Shown here: positions 19,883 to 30,854 of the stretch, one piece after another
How the letters are laid out: each line of letters begins with the position of its first letter
Position numbering within the stretch: the stretch's first letter is position 1
Assembly: GCA_039707655.1 (NCBI GenBank)
Contig: CM077670.1
Location: 144,006,001-144,070,000, forward strand
Direction of reading: 5' to 3'
Source of the DNA: Elymus sibiricus
Lineage: Eukaryota > Streptophyta > Magnoliopsida > Poales > Poaceae
DNA: 64,000 bases
Program-made: the position numbers and the translations under genes
Notes under the pieces: generated by a model
Database searches by the model: none
What the model saw: the letters and a program-made list of their open reading frames with translations, nothing else
What the model was told of the DNA's origin: nothing

Positions 19883-20641
19883 TGGGAGCTCTTCGTGAAG
19901 CAGCGTGGCGCTCATGGCAGGTGGTGTAGCTGATGGCTTCAGGAGCCTTTCCTCGAAGATGCCGGGGCTTTGAGGCTCGCGGCGAGATGCCCGCTTGGCG
20001 ATGTCGTCTGCTTCTTTGTTGCTGCCGCGGGGGACATGCTGGAGCTCCAGGCCAAGGAAACGCTTCTTGAGCTTGCATACCTCTTCTAGATAGGCGGCCA
20101 TGTGCTCGTCCTTGGGCTTGTAGCTTTTGTTGGAGAAGTTGACGAGGAGCTGCGAATCGCCCTTGATTGTGAGGCACTTGATGCCGAGAGCGAAAGCAGC
20201 CTTGAGGCCGGCGATGAGTCCTTCATACTCCGTGACCTTTTCATTGCGCTTGAAGCAGAGTTGGACAGCATAGTAGAACTTGTCTCCTGACAGCGAAGTG
20301 AGCATGACGCCAGCCCCTGCGCCCGGCCGGGAGAAGGCACCATCGAAGTGCATGGTCCAGCCGCCAGGCGCCTCGTCCCCTGGCAGGAGGGACTCATCCT
20401 TGCGAGGCTCCTCCTGGTGCGGATCCGTCCATTCCGCCACGAAGTCCACCAAGGCGTCACCCTTGATCACCCTCATGGTGCAGAATTCCAGCTCGAAGGC
20501 CTGCAGCTCAATGTTCCACTCGGCGACGTGGCTAGCGGCGTTGGGGCTACGCGGGACTTGCTCCAGGGGGTAAGACGAGATCACCTTGATGGGATGGCCT
20601 TGGAAGTAGTGGCATAGCTTCCTGGAAGCGACGAGGAGCAC
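19883..20641 (-). pseudogene. G1 pol: RNase H plus archaeal-type RNase H
   Basis: About 250 codons are open. The first part (ASRKLCHYFQGH, PLEQVPRSPNAASHVAEW, LQAFELEF) is the end of the Gypsy RNase H/connection region. The second is an archaeal-type RNase H with its four acidic positions visible: MHFDGAFS, TEYEGLIAGL, KGDSQLL and NKEADDIAKRA. Such a second RNase H is known from Tat elements. The frame is cut at 19882 by the CACTA terminus after LLHEELPH. Upstream a stop (after ERYPI) separates it from the preceding frame. Confidence 0.8.
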
Positions 20642-20656
20642 GAGGAGGAGCTTCTG

Positions 20657-22006
20657 CTATATGGGGTAGCGCTCGCACACATCCCGCAGCACCGTGCTGA
20701 CGAAGTACACAGGGTGCTCGATGAGGCATGTAGTCGTAGTAGTAGCTAGCTCTCTGGGGGACCCAAGAGGCTCGTGAGGCTCGGAGGGCTCGGGAGGCGG
20801 CTTGCGAGGCAGCTCATCAGAGGCCTCCTGGGAAGGCCCCCTGGCAGGTGGAGGCGTGGCCTTAGGAGGCGACACGCCAAGGGCCTCCTAAGGCGAGACC
20901 TTAGCAGGCGATGGTGCGACCTCAAGTGGCGCTGGCGCGGCAAGCTTCTTCCGTGCGGAGACGCGCTCTTCTCAAACTGCCACCAGGGCCGCGCTGGTCG
21001 TCTGGGGAGTCGCTGCCAAGTATAGGAGCAAGGGCTCGCGAGAGCGCGGTGCGACCATGATTGGCGGGCTCGTGAGATACCTCTTGAGGCCTTCGAAGGC
21101 TACGTCGGCCTCGGGAGTCCACTTGAAGGGGCTGGATCTCTTCATGAGCTTGAAGAACGGCAGGGCTTGCTCGGCGAACTTGGAGATGAAGCGCCCAAGC
21201 GAGGCCATGCATCCCGACAAGCGATGCATTTCCTTGAGGTTCCAGGGAGGACGCATCTTCTCGATGGCCTTGATCTTCTCAGGATTGGCCTCGATGCCGC
21301 GATGGGAGACCAGGAAGCCAAGCAGCTTGCCGGAAGGGACTCCGAAGACGCACTCGTCTGAGTTGAGCTTGAGGTTAACCTTGCGCAGGTTGGCGAACGT
21401 TTCTTCAAGATCCGCGATGAGGGACCAGGCTTTGCAAGTCTTGACCACGATGTCGTCGACATAGGCCTCAGCGTTTCTCCCCATCTGGGGCCCCAAGGCG
21501 ATGCGCATCAGCCTCTGGAAGGTGGCTCCGGTGCTCCTGAGGCCAAAGGGCATGCAGATGTAGCAGTATATGCCACAGGGGGTGATGTAGGCCGTTTTCT
21601 CCACATCTTCAGTTGCCATCTTGATCTGGTGGTAGCCTAAGAAGGCATCAAGGAAGCATAGCAACTCACACCCGGTGGTGGAGACCACGATCTGGTCGAT
21701 GCGAGGCAGCGGGAAAGGATCTTGAGGGCAGGACTTGTTGAGGCTCGTGAAGTCGACGCACATTCGCTCTTTGCCGCCTTTCTTGGGAACCACGACTGGG
21801 TTGGCGAGCCATTCGGGATGGCGCACCTCACGGATGACTCCAGCTTCTTGTAGCTTCTGAACTTCTTGGACGATGAACTCTGGCTTCTCTGGTGCTTGGC
21901 GCCATGCCTTTTGCTTCACGGGGCATGCATTGGGGCTGACCGCTAAGTGGTGCTCGATCACCTCCCTCGGCACACCGGATAAATCAAAAGCTGTCCAGGC
22001 GAACAC
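20657..22006 (-). pseudogene. G1 pol: reverse transcriptase
   Basis: The 344-codon frame 20972-22006 contains the RT blocks in order: VVPKKGGKERMCVDFTSLNK, PLPRIDQIV, FLDAFLGYHQI, the catalytic box YVDDIVVK, and GFLVSHRGIEANPEKI in the thumb region. It ends at a stop after AALVAV. The next 320 bp continue in other frames as a Pro-rich linker leading to VYFVSTVLRD before RNase H. RT would copy element RNA into DNA, but with stops on both sides no full polyprotein can be made. Confidence 0.85.
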
Positions 22007-22129
22007 ATCTAAATTTGCCCGAAGGAAGGTGACGGGCGCGTCTTCCTATGTAGGAGAGAGGCCGGTGCCGACGGTGAAGGTAGGGCCTGAGCCGCTGCCA
22101 TCCACCGACACTTTCTTCGTCTCGGCGTG

Positions 22130-24911
22130 GTCCTGAGAGAACAACTGCTTCTTCTTTATGGAAGCGGCCTCATGAGGCGCGGCATCGTCCTCGTCGGCAG
22201 GGTAGGCGGTGGCAGCAGCCTTGTAGGCGCTCTCGAGGGAGCGAACCGCATCCTTCTCGCACAGCAGACGGTGATGATGCCACTGCAGCTCGGCATCTTG
22301 TGGATGTTGTAGGCATGATGGGTCATCGCCATGAACTTGGCGAGTGCCGGGTAACCCAGGATGGCATTGTACGTGTAGGGGAACAATACAAAAAAATTCG
22401 GTACAGCGAGCACGCGCAGGACCACTATGGAGATGTCATACAGGGTTTGATCTGATCCGTACCGACTCATAGTGCAGCGGAAGAAGAGTTGGTGTAGATC
22501 ATCGGTGAAGATCCCCGCAGCTAGGATTTACAACCTCCCAACCGCGAGGATGTACTCCCTCGTCGGACAGCCCTTCGGGAGGCGGTCGGACAGTCCCTCG
22601 GACAATGTCATGGACAGCCCTTCGGGAGGACCCTCGAAACTCGAACGGTAACTCGGACAGCCCTTCGGGAGGACACTAGAAAAGCCCCTCGGGCAAAAGA
22701 TCGAAACTATGACCTCTCTACGGGGTTGCACACCTACGGTGTCAGCTATCCGGCAGGGCTTCGCCGTCCAGAACTAGTTCCTGCCGGAACTCAGACAGCC
22801 TTTTGGCTCTACGAAACTATTTCGCTGGGAGGGAGAGAGAAGCCAGACAAGTCTATGGCATGTATATGAGATCAAGGATGAGCTTTCGAGAGCACCCCTC
22901 CAACTCAATTTATAGGAAAGCCAAGGGGTAAAGTTGGCATACAAAAATACCAAAAGTACCCCAACTTTATGTCTCACATAAAAGAATAAAAGGCAAAAAG
23001 GGATGCCATGTGGAGCTCCATGGAGGAGCCCCACCTTGGCCGGCCACCCTCATGCCCCCCCCCCCAAGGGGGCTTCCTTAGTGCCAAAGTCATTCTAGAA
23101 GCCTTTTGGGAAAATCCCAAAAGGTGGCTTTCCAAAAAAAATATCCATAAAGTGATTTTCACTATTCACAGAACCAATTTTCCGCGACTATTAGATCCGA
23201 AAATATTTCTGTGGGTCTTAGAATAATTCTAGTATCCACAAAACTGATTTTGGATGCGTTCCAAAACAATTTCGGATTAGTGATTTTCATCTGCGAAAAG
23301 CAACCAAATCGGTTCCGGCAGCTCCGGAACATTTCCGGATTTTATCCCGGAAAAATCCCAGAAGTTACCAGAACAATTCTGCCACCCTCCAAGAATTTCC
23401 AGGCGTGTGCCAGAACCAATTTGACTTAATGGTATCCCCTGAAACAACTTTTTAGTTTTACCGGAACTATTCCGGTGTCCTCTCCGGAACGTTTTCGTTG
23501 CGTCCGAAACTTTTCCGGTGATTTTCTCTTAGACTCCCTGTCTAGTATTCAGCAGATAGAGGACCCTTAAGCGTGTGACCCTATAGGTTCGGTGAAGCAT
23601 AGACATGACCCGGAACACTTTCTGATCAATGATCAACATCGGAGCCGTGGACACCCATATTGACCCCTATACCCACACGAATGAATATCCGAGTGAACCT
23701 CCAGTTGCCGTGTGCTATTCCTGTTGCTTCACAGTATATTACAAACACCCGAGGTGAGATTTATTGCATCCCCGTGGATCAACAACTTGTCCACCATGCA
23801 AGTTACCTCGTTACCGGTTTTGTTCTCTTTTCTCGTTTCCGTGTTCCGGCATCCCAGTGATCAAATCACAATGTGTCTGGCCAGACGATGATGGATACCG
23901 TAACACCGAGAGGGCCCGAGAATATCTCTCCATCGTCGGAGGAGCAAATCCCAATCTTGATCTATCTTGTTACTTGCCATACTTTTCTGTGAACCCGTAA
24001 GCCGCCGTAATAGCCACCCAGTTACGGATGACGTTTAACAAACCCAAAAGTTCACGAAGCAAGTACGAAGGAACTCGATACTCTCATGGTCTAAGGAATT
24101 ATGCAAACATTAACTATCTCTGTGTTATTAACCATTAACTTGTGATGAATGTATCTCATAGCATAACATCAATTCGGGTAGATTCAACACAAGTGTTCTA
24201 CTAACATTGTGCCCTCAAAATTGCCGGCATAGACATGCCCATGATCAGGAAAACAGGATCATCATGCAATACTTGAGCCAGTCTTAGAGGCAAGACTAGG
24301 AATACATATTACCGTTTATCATACGACACGCGCACATGAGTTTCCCTCCGAGCCTCATGGATATTGCAGACTCGAGATTCATTGCAGTTATAGCATGGAA
24401 CATAAACATTCATTACAAACTTGGAGATACAAAATAACTGTTATTACTGCCTCTAGGGCATATCTCCTATAGTACGGTAGGCCGATTTGCGCCTCGTTAA
24501 AGTTGATGAGCTCAGTGTGGTAGTTCTTGCCGGTGCCAAAGGTGACAGGAAGGCGCACTTGCCTTGAAGGAATGGTGGAGCCATCGGTCAACCGGAGAAG
24601 GGCCTAGTCGGCATCAGCTGCTCGTAGGGCACTTGGAGCTACTCGAAGGTCTCGATCGAGATCATGTTGAGGCCAGCGCCTCTGTCGATGAGCGTCTTGG
24701 TGACAGCAACGTTGCTGATGGTGGGGGTGCACATCATGGGGATTGTGCTCAAGGCGCTTGTGACCTTGGGGTGATCCTTGGAGTCGAAAGTGATTGCGTA
24801 CTGCGACCACTTGAGGGGCCGAGAGGCCTCGGGAGGGCAGCATTCACCTCGCGAGAGAACAGCTTGAAGTGGCAGTTGGACGCGGGAGCCTGGGCCCCGT
24901 CGAGGATGCAA
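22130..24911 (-). pseudogene. G1 protease region, split by a solo LTR
   Basis: Coding pieces at 24472-24911 and 22130-22368 join across the inserted LTR. The right piece carries the protease motif as LIDRGAGLNMIS, where the usual glycine after the catalytic Asp is Arg. It runs up to NEAQIGLPY. The left piece resumes with NAILGYPALAKF, the flap/C-terminal region of plant Gypsy proteases. The changed active site, later stops and the 2.1 kb insertion each rule out function. Confidence 0.7.
22374..24471 (-). mobile_element. solo LTR, Copia type, with TSD GTACG
   Basis: The 2098 bp piece starts TGTAGGGGAAC on the plus strand and ends GGCATATCTCCTATA. It is flanked on both sides by GTACG (22369-22373 and 24472-24476). 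On the minus strand it starts with the GGAGATATGCCCTAGAGGCA box found at the start of Triticeae Copia LTRs, and it has a TATAAATTG box at about 22906-22914. No internal domain, primer-binding site or polypurine tract is present, so it is a solo LTR left by recombination between two LTRs. The terminal CA has become TA. Confidence 0.85.
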
Positions 24912-26556
24912 GCCACTCCGTGAGGCTCCTGGTAGCCTCCCATGGCCTCGTCAGGCTGGTTGCCATCGTTCCTTCGAGGTGGCAGCGGCAGTGGCGGCAG
25001 AGCGGCATTGGCCTAAGGGTTGGCCTTGTGAGGCTAGTCGTACCAGCCCTGCCGGAAGTTGCCGTTGGTGTTGCGGTCTCCCCAGTGGTTGCCGTTGCGG
25101 CCGCCTCCGTGGTCGGCACTGCGATCATTGCGGTCGCCGCGGCGGCCCAGGTGCTCCTCGCGAAGTAGCTTGAGCTCATGGCAGTCTTCGGTGTTGTGGG
25201 AGTGCGATTGTGGTAGGCGCAGAGAGGACGGCTGTTCTTCTTGGGCTTGTCGTGCTCACAGCCGCGCTTCTGCTCGGGCTCCGCCGCAAGCACGGCAGGG
25301 CCCTTGCGCTTGGCATCCTTGTTCTTGGCCTTGGCGGCGTCTGGCGCCGTGTCGGAGTCATTGTGGGCGAAGAGACGGCCTTCTTCCGCCTTGGCGCACC
25401 TGGCAGCGAGGTCAAACAGCTCAAGCACGGAGTCAAGCTCGTCGTTGATGGTGAGCTTCTCGCGCATCCGGACGTCCGTGATGACGGAGGAGAACGTGGA
25501 TATGATGGTGGCCTCGGAGGCACGTGGGATCTTGATGCGCACTTGGCTGAAGCATTGGATGTACTTGCGGAGGGTCTCGTCAGGGTGCTAGCGCACGGTG
25601 CGCAAGTCATTGAGCGTGAGGGAGTGCTTGTGCGTACCCTTGCAGTTGGCGACAAATTGCCGGTAGAGCTCGGCCCACGAGGAAATGGACGCTTCGGGGA
25701 GGTTCATGAGCCATGAGCGCGGGCCGTCCTTAAGGGCCATGGGAAACTAGTTCGACATGACCTTGTCGTCGCCGTTCGCTGCCTCGATGCTCAGGGCATA
25801 GAGCTGCAGGAACTCTGCGGGGTCGGGGGTGCCATCCTAGCGCAGAAGCAGGTCCGGCTTGAACTTCGTGGGCCACACCACGTGGCGCAGCTCGCGGGTG
25901 AAGGCGCGGCAGCCCCCACAGCTGGAGGGAATGCTACCAGCGAGGGCGACACGGTTCTGGCGGCTGGCGTCTGCAACCTCTTGGATGGTCCTATCTTGGC
26001 GCTGGTACTGCCGCTCGAGGAGCACGCGCACGTCGGGCAGCGCGTGCTGGACGATCTGGCAGCTAGGCTCTCCATGGTCTGGCGAAGACGCGCCGTCGGA
26101 CGGCTCAGGCGCCCGCGCGTCGCGGTGTCGTCTGGCACCCTCGCTGGGCGGAGGAGGCGGCGGAGGCACACCATGCACCACGTCCCCAGCGCAAGACGGC
26201 GGAGGGCGGAGCGAGTGAGAGGGCGCCGCCGCGTCTCTGGTGGCATTGACGAGCTTAGTGATGCGGGCGAGCCAGGCATCGTAGCCGGCGTCAGTGGGGC
26301 GGTAGTGCGGGAGGTCGCGTGCCATGAGCAGCGTAGCCTGCGGGGTCGGCGCGTCACAGCGGGCGAGCGAGGAGGCTGTGGCGGTGTGGCCGTCCGGCTG
26401 CATGGACGGGTGGAGGGAGGAAACCTGCTGCTCCCTCGCAGCGGGGTCGGTGGCGGCAGCCGTGGCGCGGCATTGATGGTCATCACGGGCGACCGGCTCC
26501 GTGTTGGCCACCCTGGCAGCTTTGCGCGCGTAGCGCACACGACGGGCGTCGGCCAT
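24844..26556 (-). pseudogene. G1 gag, frameshifted
   Basis: A start at 26556 (MADARRVRYARKAARV) opens a 239-codon frame with a basic N-terminus and Pro-rich middle (GVPPPPPPP). The capsid-like part follows in another frame (RIKIPRASEATIISTF, LDSVLELFDLAARCAKAEE) to about 25200, where it shifts again near LCAYHNR. Gag would form the particle shell. At least two frameshifts and a TAG near 25589 break it. GC content is high compared with the Athila-type gags in this window. Confidence 0.7.
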
Positions 26557-26589
26557 GGTAGTGAGGAAGTGGGAAGAACCGAAGCTGGC

Positions 26590-26607
26590 CCCCTACCTGG
26601 CGCGCCA
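26590..26607 (-). other. G1 primer-binding site
   Basis: Directly inside the LTR end (CCGACA, then TTT) the minus strand reads TGGCGCGCCAGGTAGGGG, the position and TGG start expected of a tRNA primer-binding site. The matching tRNA was not determined. Confidence 0.65.
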
Positions 26608-26610
26608 AAA

Positions 26611-27500
26611 TGTCGGAATCGTGGCTCCGGGGACCCAAAGGTTTGAACACTGGGGGCAAGCTCATTCCTACTGATCCAAGGGTGACCAAGACGAGGCTAT
26701 GGCGAGAGCACGCTGGCGTAGAGCATGACAGGGGACACAGCGGTTACCTAGGTTTGGGACACCTTGCGGTGTAAAACCCTACTCCTGCTTCTGTTTGGGA
26801 TTACTGTGGGCAAGGGAGTCCTCGCGTACAAGGTACGAGACAAAGGAATCGATCCCCTCTACAATGGCAGTGCTGCCCCTTTTATAGCCGCCCTGGTCCT
26901 CTTCCCTTGAAAATCTTGGCGGGAAGGGTAGCCACACATTGGCGGGTTTTGAAAGGGGACAGGCGCCCAGGCTTATCCTGACAAAAGATGGTCTTCGCCT
27001 GCAAAGTTGCTATCCATGACGCACCGGTGGGCTCGATGATGACCTCCGCCCTGCGCGCCTCGTCATCTTGGTCTTCTTTCACCAAACAGGCAGTCCTTGG
27101 GACTTGCTTTGGAGGAGGGCAGCTGGTGCTGCCCCTTTAGCACCAAAGAGGAAAACCTCTCTGTCCGCGCCTGCTGGCACGGCCTCTGCCACCGTTCGTC
27201 ACCAAGCGCGTCACCCATGTGGTGGGCGAGGGACCGCGAGGCTGGCGTCAGGCTTGGGTGGCCTCGGGCGGCCGCCTCGGGGGACCGCCTTGCGAGGGGG
27301 CCACGCGAGGCTTCCTACCGCTGCTGCGGCTAAGTCTTGGTGGTTTGCTCGTTGAGGAGGGGTCCTTGTGAGGCTGGCGCCTCACAAGGTGTATTCGCTT
27401 CGCGGCGCCCTTGGTTGGGCCACGTCTTGGGCCTTCGCCAAGCGTCGCTTCCTGGGCCATAGGCAGACGGCCGTGGTACCCCAGTTCCCAATGGCCGACA
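26611..27500 (-). mobile_element. G1 5' LTR
   Basis: The 890 bp piece has TGTCGG/CCGACA inverted ends. On the minus strand a TATAAAAGG box lies at 26878-26886. AGTAT (27501-27505) is the expected first half of the TSD, but the other LTR is not in the window to confirm it. GC-rich, with several CGAGG-type repeats. Confidence 0.75.
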
Positions 27501-28075
27501 AGTATCCCCTTCCCAGAATCAATGACTTGTATGATCAACTTGCTAGTTCATCTGTCTTCTCTAAACTTGATTTCAGGTTAGGATACCATCAGATCAGGGT
27601 CCACGAAGAGGACATTCCGAAAACTGCCTTCGTTACTCGCTATGTTTCATACGAGTACACTGTCATGTTCTTTGGCTTAACCAATGCTCCAGCCACCTTC
27701 TCTCAATTGATGAACTACATCTTCATGGCATACCTCGACAAATTCATCATGGTTTATCTTGATGATATTCTGGTCTATTCCAAGAATGAAGAAGAACATG
27801 CCGAACATCTTCGGCTTGTATTGCAGAAGCTTCAAGAACACCAGCTGTATACCAAATACTCCAAGTGCGAGTTCTGGTTACCTGAAGTAACCTATCTTGG
27901 CCATGTGATTTCCGCAAGAGGCATTGCTGTTAATCCAAAACGAGTTCAGGCTATTCATGACTAGACTCCTCCAAAGAATTTCAAGCAAGTTAGAAGTTTT
28001 CTCGGACTCGCCAGCTATTTCCGTCATTTTTCGAGAGCTTCTCCAAGATTGCAAAGCCATTGACTGACCTGCTCC
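27501..28075 (+). pseudogene. G2 reverse transcriptase, partial
   Basis: It starts at [13 protein letters not shown] and contains [30 protein letters not shown], the catalytic box [12 protein letters not shown] and [13 protein letters not shown] at about 27961 (after VQAIHD) and a frameshift near 28027 (after ASYFRHF) disable it. The open frame appears to extend leftwards into the G1 LTR, but that is an accident of the insertion. Confidence 0.85.
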
Positions 28076-28647
28076 ACAAAGGCAAGAAGTTCGAGTGGAC
28101 ACCTAAATGTCAGGAAAGTTTCCAAACTCTGAAAAACAAGTTGACTTCTGCCCCAGTGCTTGCTCCCCCAGATACTCACAAGGACTTCGTGATCTATTGC
28201 GACGCCTCTCGTCAAGGATTAGGCTGTGTCTTGATGCAAGAGGATAAAGTGATTGCTTATGTCTCTCGCCAGCTGCGTCCTCATGAAGAGAACTATCCAA
28301 CACATGATCTCGAACTTGCTAGAGTTATCTATGCTCTGAAGTTATGGTGACATTACCTTCTTGGTAATCGTTGTGAGATCTTCACAGACCACCAAAGTCT
28401 GAAGTACTTATTTACTTAGCTGGATCTAAACCTTTGTCAGCAAAGATGGATGGAGGAAATATCAAACTATAACTTGGGTATTTCATATACCCCAGGCAAG
28501 GCTAACGTAATGGCTGATGCCTTGAGCCGGAAGTCCTATTGCAACAACCTCATGGTTCAGCAAGCACAACCCCTTCTTCACGAAGAACTCCACAAGCTGA
28601 ACCTCCATATTGTTCCTCAGGGTTATCTGAAGATCCCTGGCTATTGA
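28060..28647 (+). pseudogene. G2 RNase H
   Basis: Catalytic residues are visible at [28 protein letters not shown] and VMADALSRKS. Stops occur after ALKLW (about 28350) and after KYLFT. The enzyme would remove template RNA during reverse transcription. The following segment (QAQPLLHEELHKLNL) leads toward integrase and stops after YLKIPGY. Confidence 0.8.
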
Positions 28648-28765
28648 ACCAGATCTCGTGGGTGACATCAAGACTCTGCAGAAATATGACTCTTAAGTCC
28701 AGAAGATTACGTGCTATCTCTCAGAAGGAAGGCCCTCATTCTTCACTGTTGATGATGATGGCACC

Positions 28766-29480
28766 TTGTTCTTCAAAGGTCGCTTAGTGGTTCCTACAAG
28801 AGACAACCTGGATATGACCCAGGAGGTTATTAAAGAAGCTCATGATACACCTCTGTCTATTCATCCGAGTAGTACCAAGATGTACCAAGACATTCATCAG
28901 AGATTCTGGTGGTCCAACATGAAGCAAGATATTGCTCGCTATGTTGCTGAATGTGACGTTTACCGTCATATCAAAGCAGAACATCAAAGACCTGCTAGAA
29001 CTTTGCAACCACTTGCTATTCCTGAATGGAAATGGGAGAATGTTGAAATGAATTTCATCACTGGAGTCCCAAATCACAAAAGGGTCATGATGCTATTCTT
29101 GTCGTCATTGACCGACTTTCCAAGGTTGCTCACTCTTTGCCCGTCAAGGAAACCATCACTGCTAGTCACTTGGCAGATTTGTATGTTTCCAGAATTGTTT
29201 CATTCCACGATATTCTGTTGGTAATAAGCTCAGACCGTGGCCGCCTTTTCACTTCAAGATTCTGGGGAAGTTTCACGAAGCTATGGGAATTCATTTGTCC
29301 TTTAGCACTGCCTTTCACCCCCAGTCCCAGGGTCAAGTTGAACGAGTTAACCAAATTCTTGAAGATATGCTTCGAGCTTGTGTCATTTCCTTTGGCAAGA
29401 AATGGGAGGAATCTCTCCCGTATGCTGAATTCTCATACAACAATGGCTATCAAGCTAGTCTGAAGATGGCCCCTTCGAAG
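28766..29480 (+). pseudogene. G2 integrase, active site changed
   Basis: The HHCC zinc-binding region (KEAHDTPLSIHPSSTKMY ... ECDVYRHI) has its second Cys replaced by Tyr. In the core, the first catalytic Asp appears as Asn (VEMNFITG), while the second (SSDRGRLFTSRFW) and the Glu region (FHPQSQGQVERVNQ) are present in shifted frames. At least two frameshifts occur between 29070 and 29300. Integrase would join element DNA to the genome. This copy cannot. Confidence 0.8.
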
Positions 29481-30092
29481 TATTGTATGGACGAAAGTGT
29501 CGAACTCCTTTGAATTGGTCAAAAACTGGGGAATGGCCACTCTTCGGTCTGGATATTATCCAACATGCCGAAGCACAAGTTCGCGTTATTCATGAAAATC
29601 TGAAGACTACTCAGTCTCGTCAGAAGAGTCAGTATGACCATCATCACCAAGAGATGGTCTATCAACCTGGCGAAAAGGCCTATCTTCGTGTCACCCCGAT
29701 GAAAGGTGCTCACCATTTTGGAATCAAGGGCAAGCTAGCTCCCCGCTACCTTGGCCCTTTCACCATTCTCAAAAGACGTGGAAAAGTGGCATATCAATTG
29801 GAACTGCCGTTGAACCTTTCTCAGGTTCACGATGTCTTCCATGTGTCACAACTTTGCCGCTGCTTCAAGGACCCTATCCGAGCAGTGGATCATGAAGTGC
29901 TTGAATTGCAACAAGACCTCTCTTACAAAGAGCATCCGATCCGCACCTTGATCAAGCTGAACATCGCACCCATCAGAAGGCAATCTAGTTCCTAAAAGTT
30001 CAGTGGTCGAACCATTCTGAAGATGAAGCCACTTGGGAACGCGAGGATCGTCTTTGTGATGAATACCCCACTCTGTTTCCATCTACCTCCTA
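29283..30092 (+). pseudogene. G2 integrase C-terminus and chromodomain
   Basis: The frame 29283-29513 continues the integrase end (YAEFSYNNGYQASLKMAP). Frame 29483-29995 carries KAYLRVTPMKGAHHFGIKGK and VHDVFHVSQLCRCF, the usual linker. It stops early at a TAA (after RRQSSS), but the chromodomain remnant is readable to about 30092 (FSGRTILKMKPLGN in one frame, the conserved HSEDEATWE reading in another). Chromodomains guide such integrases to marked chromatin. Confidence 0.75.
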
Positions 30093-30128
30093 AATCTCAG
30101 GACAAGATTTCTTTTAGTGGAGGAGATT

Positions 30129-30854
30129 TGTAACACCCCCTTGTAATGATGCCATTGTTACTCTGCTAATGAGTGCCAAGTCATCACAATTATTTTGCTA
30201 ATCATCCTTTTATTCCAAACCAACCTCAAATTCAATTTGAAAAGACAAGACAAATATTTATTTCTTCAAACTGTAAAACTAACATGTTTGTTGGGTTGAA
30301 AATACCCGCTAAGTAATTTTCATGAATTAACCAACCTCATTTGAATATTTAAAATGCCCTTAACCTATTTAAAACTGGATCAACTTCATTAAAATGAGCC
30401 ATTTCAAAATAAACAAATATTTTAGCATTTCAAAATAAATTGAAACTTTGTGGGCTTCTTCAGTATCTAGCCTAGTATTTATGTGACAATTTTTGTAATC
30501 AACAAAATTAATTTGGTATTGAATTAAATTGCAAAACAATGGAGAAAGGTAAAACAGAAAAATAAAAAGAAAATAGAAAATAAAACATATCTACTATTGG
30601 ACTGGACCTCAAGTGTACAGGGGAGGCCCATTCCAACTGGGTTGTCTCCCACCTCCTGCTACAGAAGCAGGGGAGGCTGTGGCAGGCATCCCATGGCCAT
30701 GGTCGCGGCTGGCCACGTGCCGGCCATCCCCCGGCTCCCCTGGAGTATAAGGACGACCCCCGCGCCCTTCCTTCGAACCCTAACCCTTACTTTCCCCCCT
30801 CGCGCTACCCTCATCCCCGCAACCCTAGGCCGAAGCATCGTCGCCATGGCCGAC
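30129..30854 (+). mobile_element. G2 3' LTR, first part
   Basis: It starts TGTAACACCCCCTTGTAAT directly after the polypurine tract. It contains a TATAAGG box (30746-30752), a leader with CGAACCCTAACCC, and an ATG at 30846. The Athila composite inserted at 30854/58658 after duplicating CCGAC. The LTR resumes at 58658 and ends at 61733, giving about 3.8 kb in all. Confidence 0.85.

Larger units (their letters stand above)
19883..27500 (-). mobile_element. Gypsy element G1 (Tat-like), 3' part lost, LTR at right
   Basis: The order from right to left is 5' LTR (26611-27500), primer-binding site, gag, protease, reverse transcriptase, RNase H and a second archaeal-type RNase H, then the CACTA breakpoint. 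Integrase and the 3' LTR are absent. It is interrupted by a solo Copia LTR. The element sits inside the reverse transcriptase gene of G2: the LTR ends at 27500 and G2 resumes with AGTATCCCC. All coding parts carry stops and frameshifts. The dual RNase H is characteristic of the Tat branch of plant Gypsy elements. Confidence 0.8.
27501..30128 (+). mobile_element. chromodomain Gypsy element G2, internal part
   Basis: G2 begins abruptly in reverse transcriptase where G1 inserted, then runs through RNase H, integrase and chromodomain to a polypurine tract (CTTTTAGTGGAGGAGATT) and the 3' LTR at 30129. Its proteins match those of G3 (43990-57333) closely, so both are one family of the Tekay/Del type. 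The 5' half (LTR, gag, protease, start of RT) must lie left of G1 and is not in the window. Confidence 0.85.

Noticed and set aside
25176..26646. Plus-strand frames of up to 254 codons opposite G1 gag
   Set aside because: They are antisense shadows of the GC-rich gag coding strand. The minus-strand product makes sense with LTR, primer-binding site and pol order.
27368..27964. A 198-codon ORF seeming to start before the G2 reverse transcriptase
   Set aside because: Its first 44 codons lie in the G1 LTR. The fusion is created by the insertion and is not a gene start.
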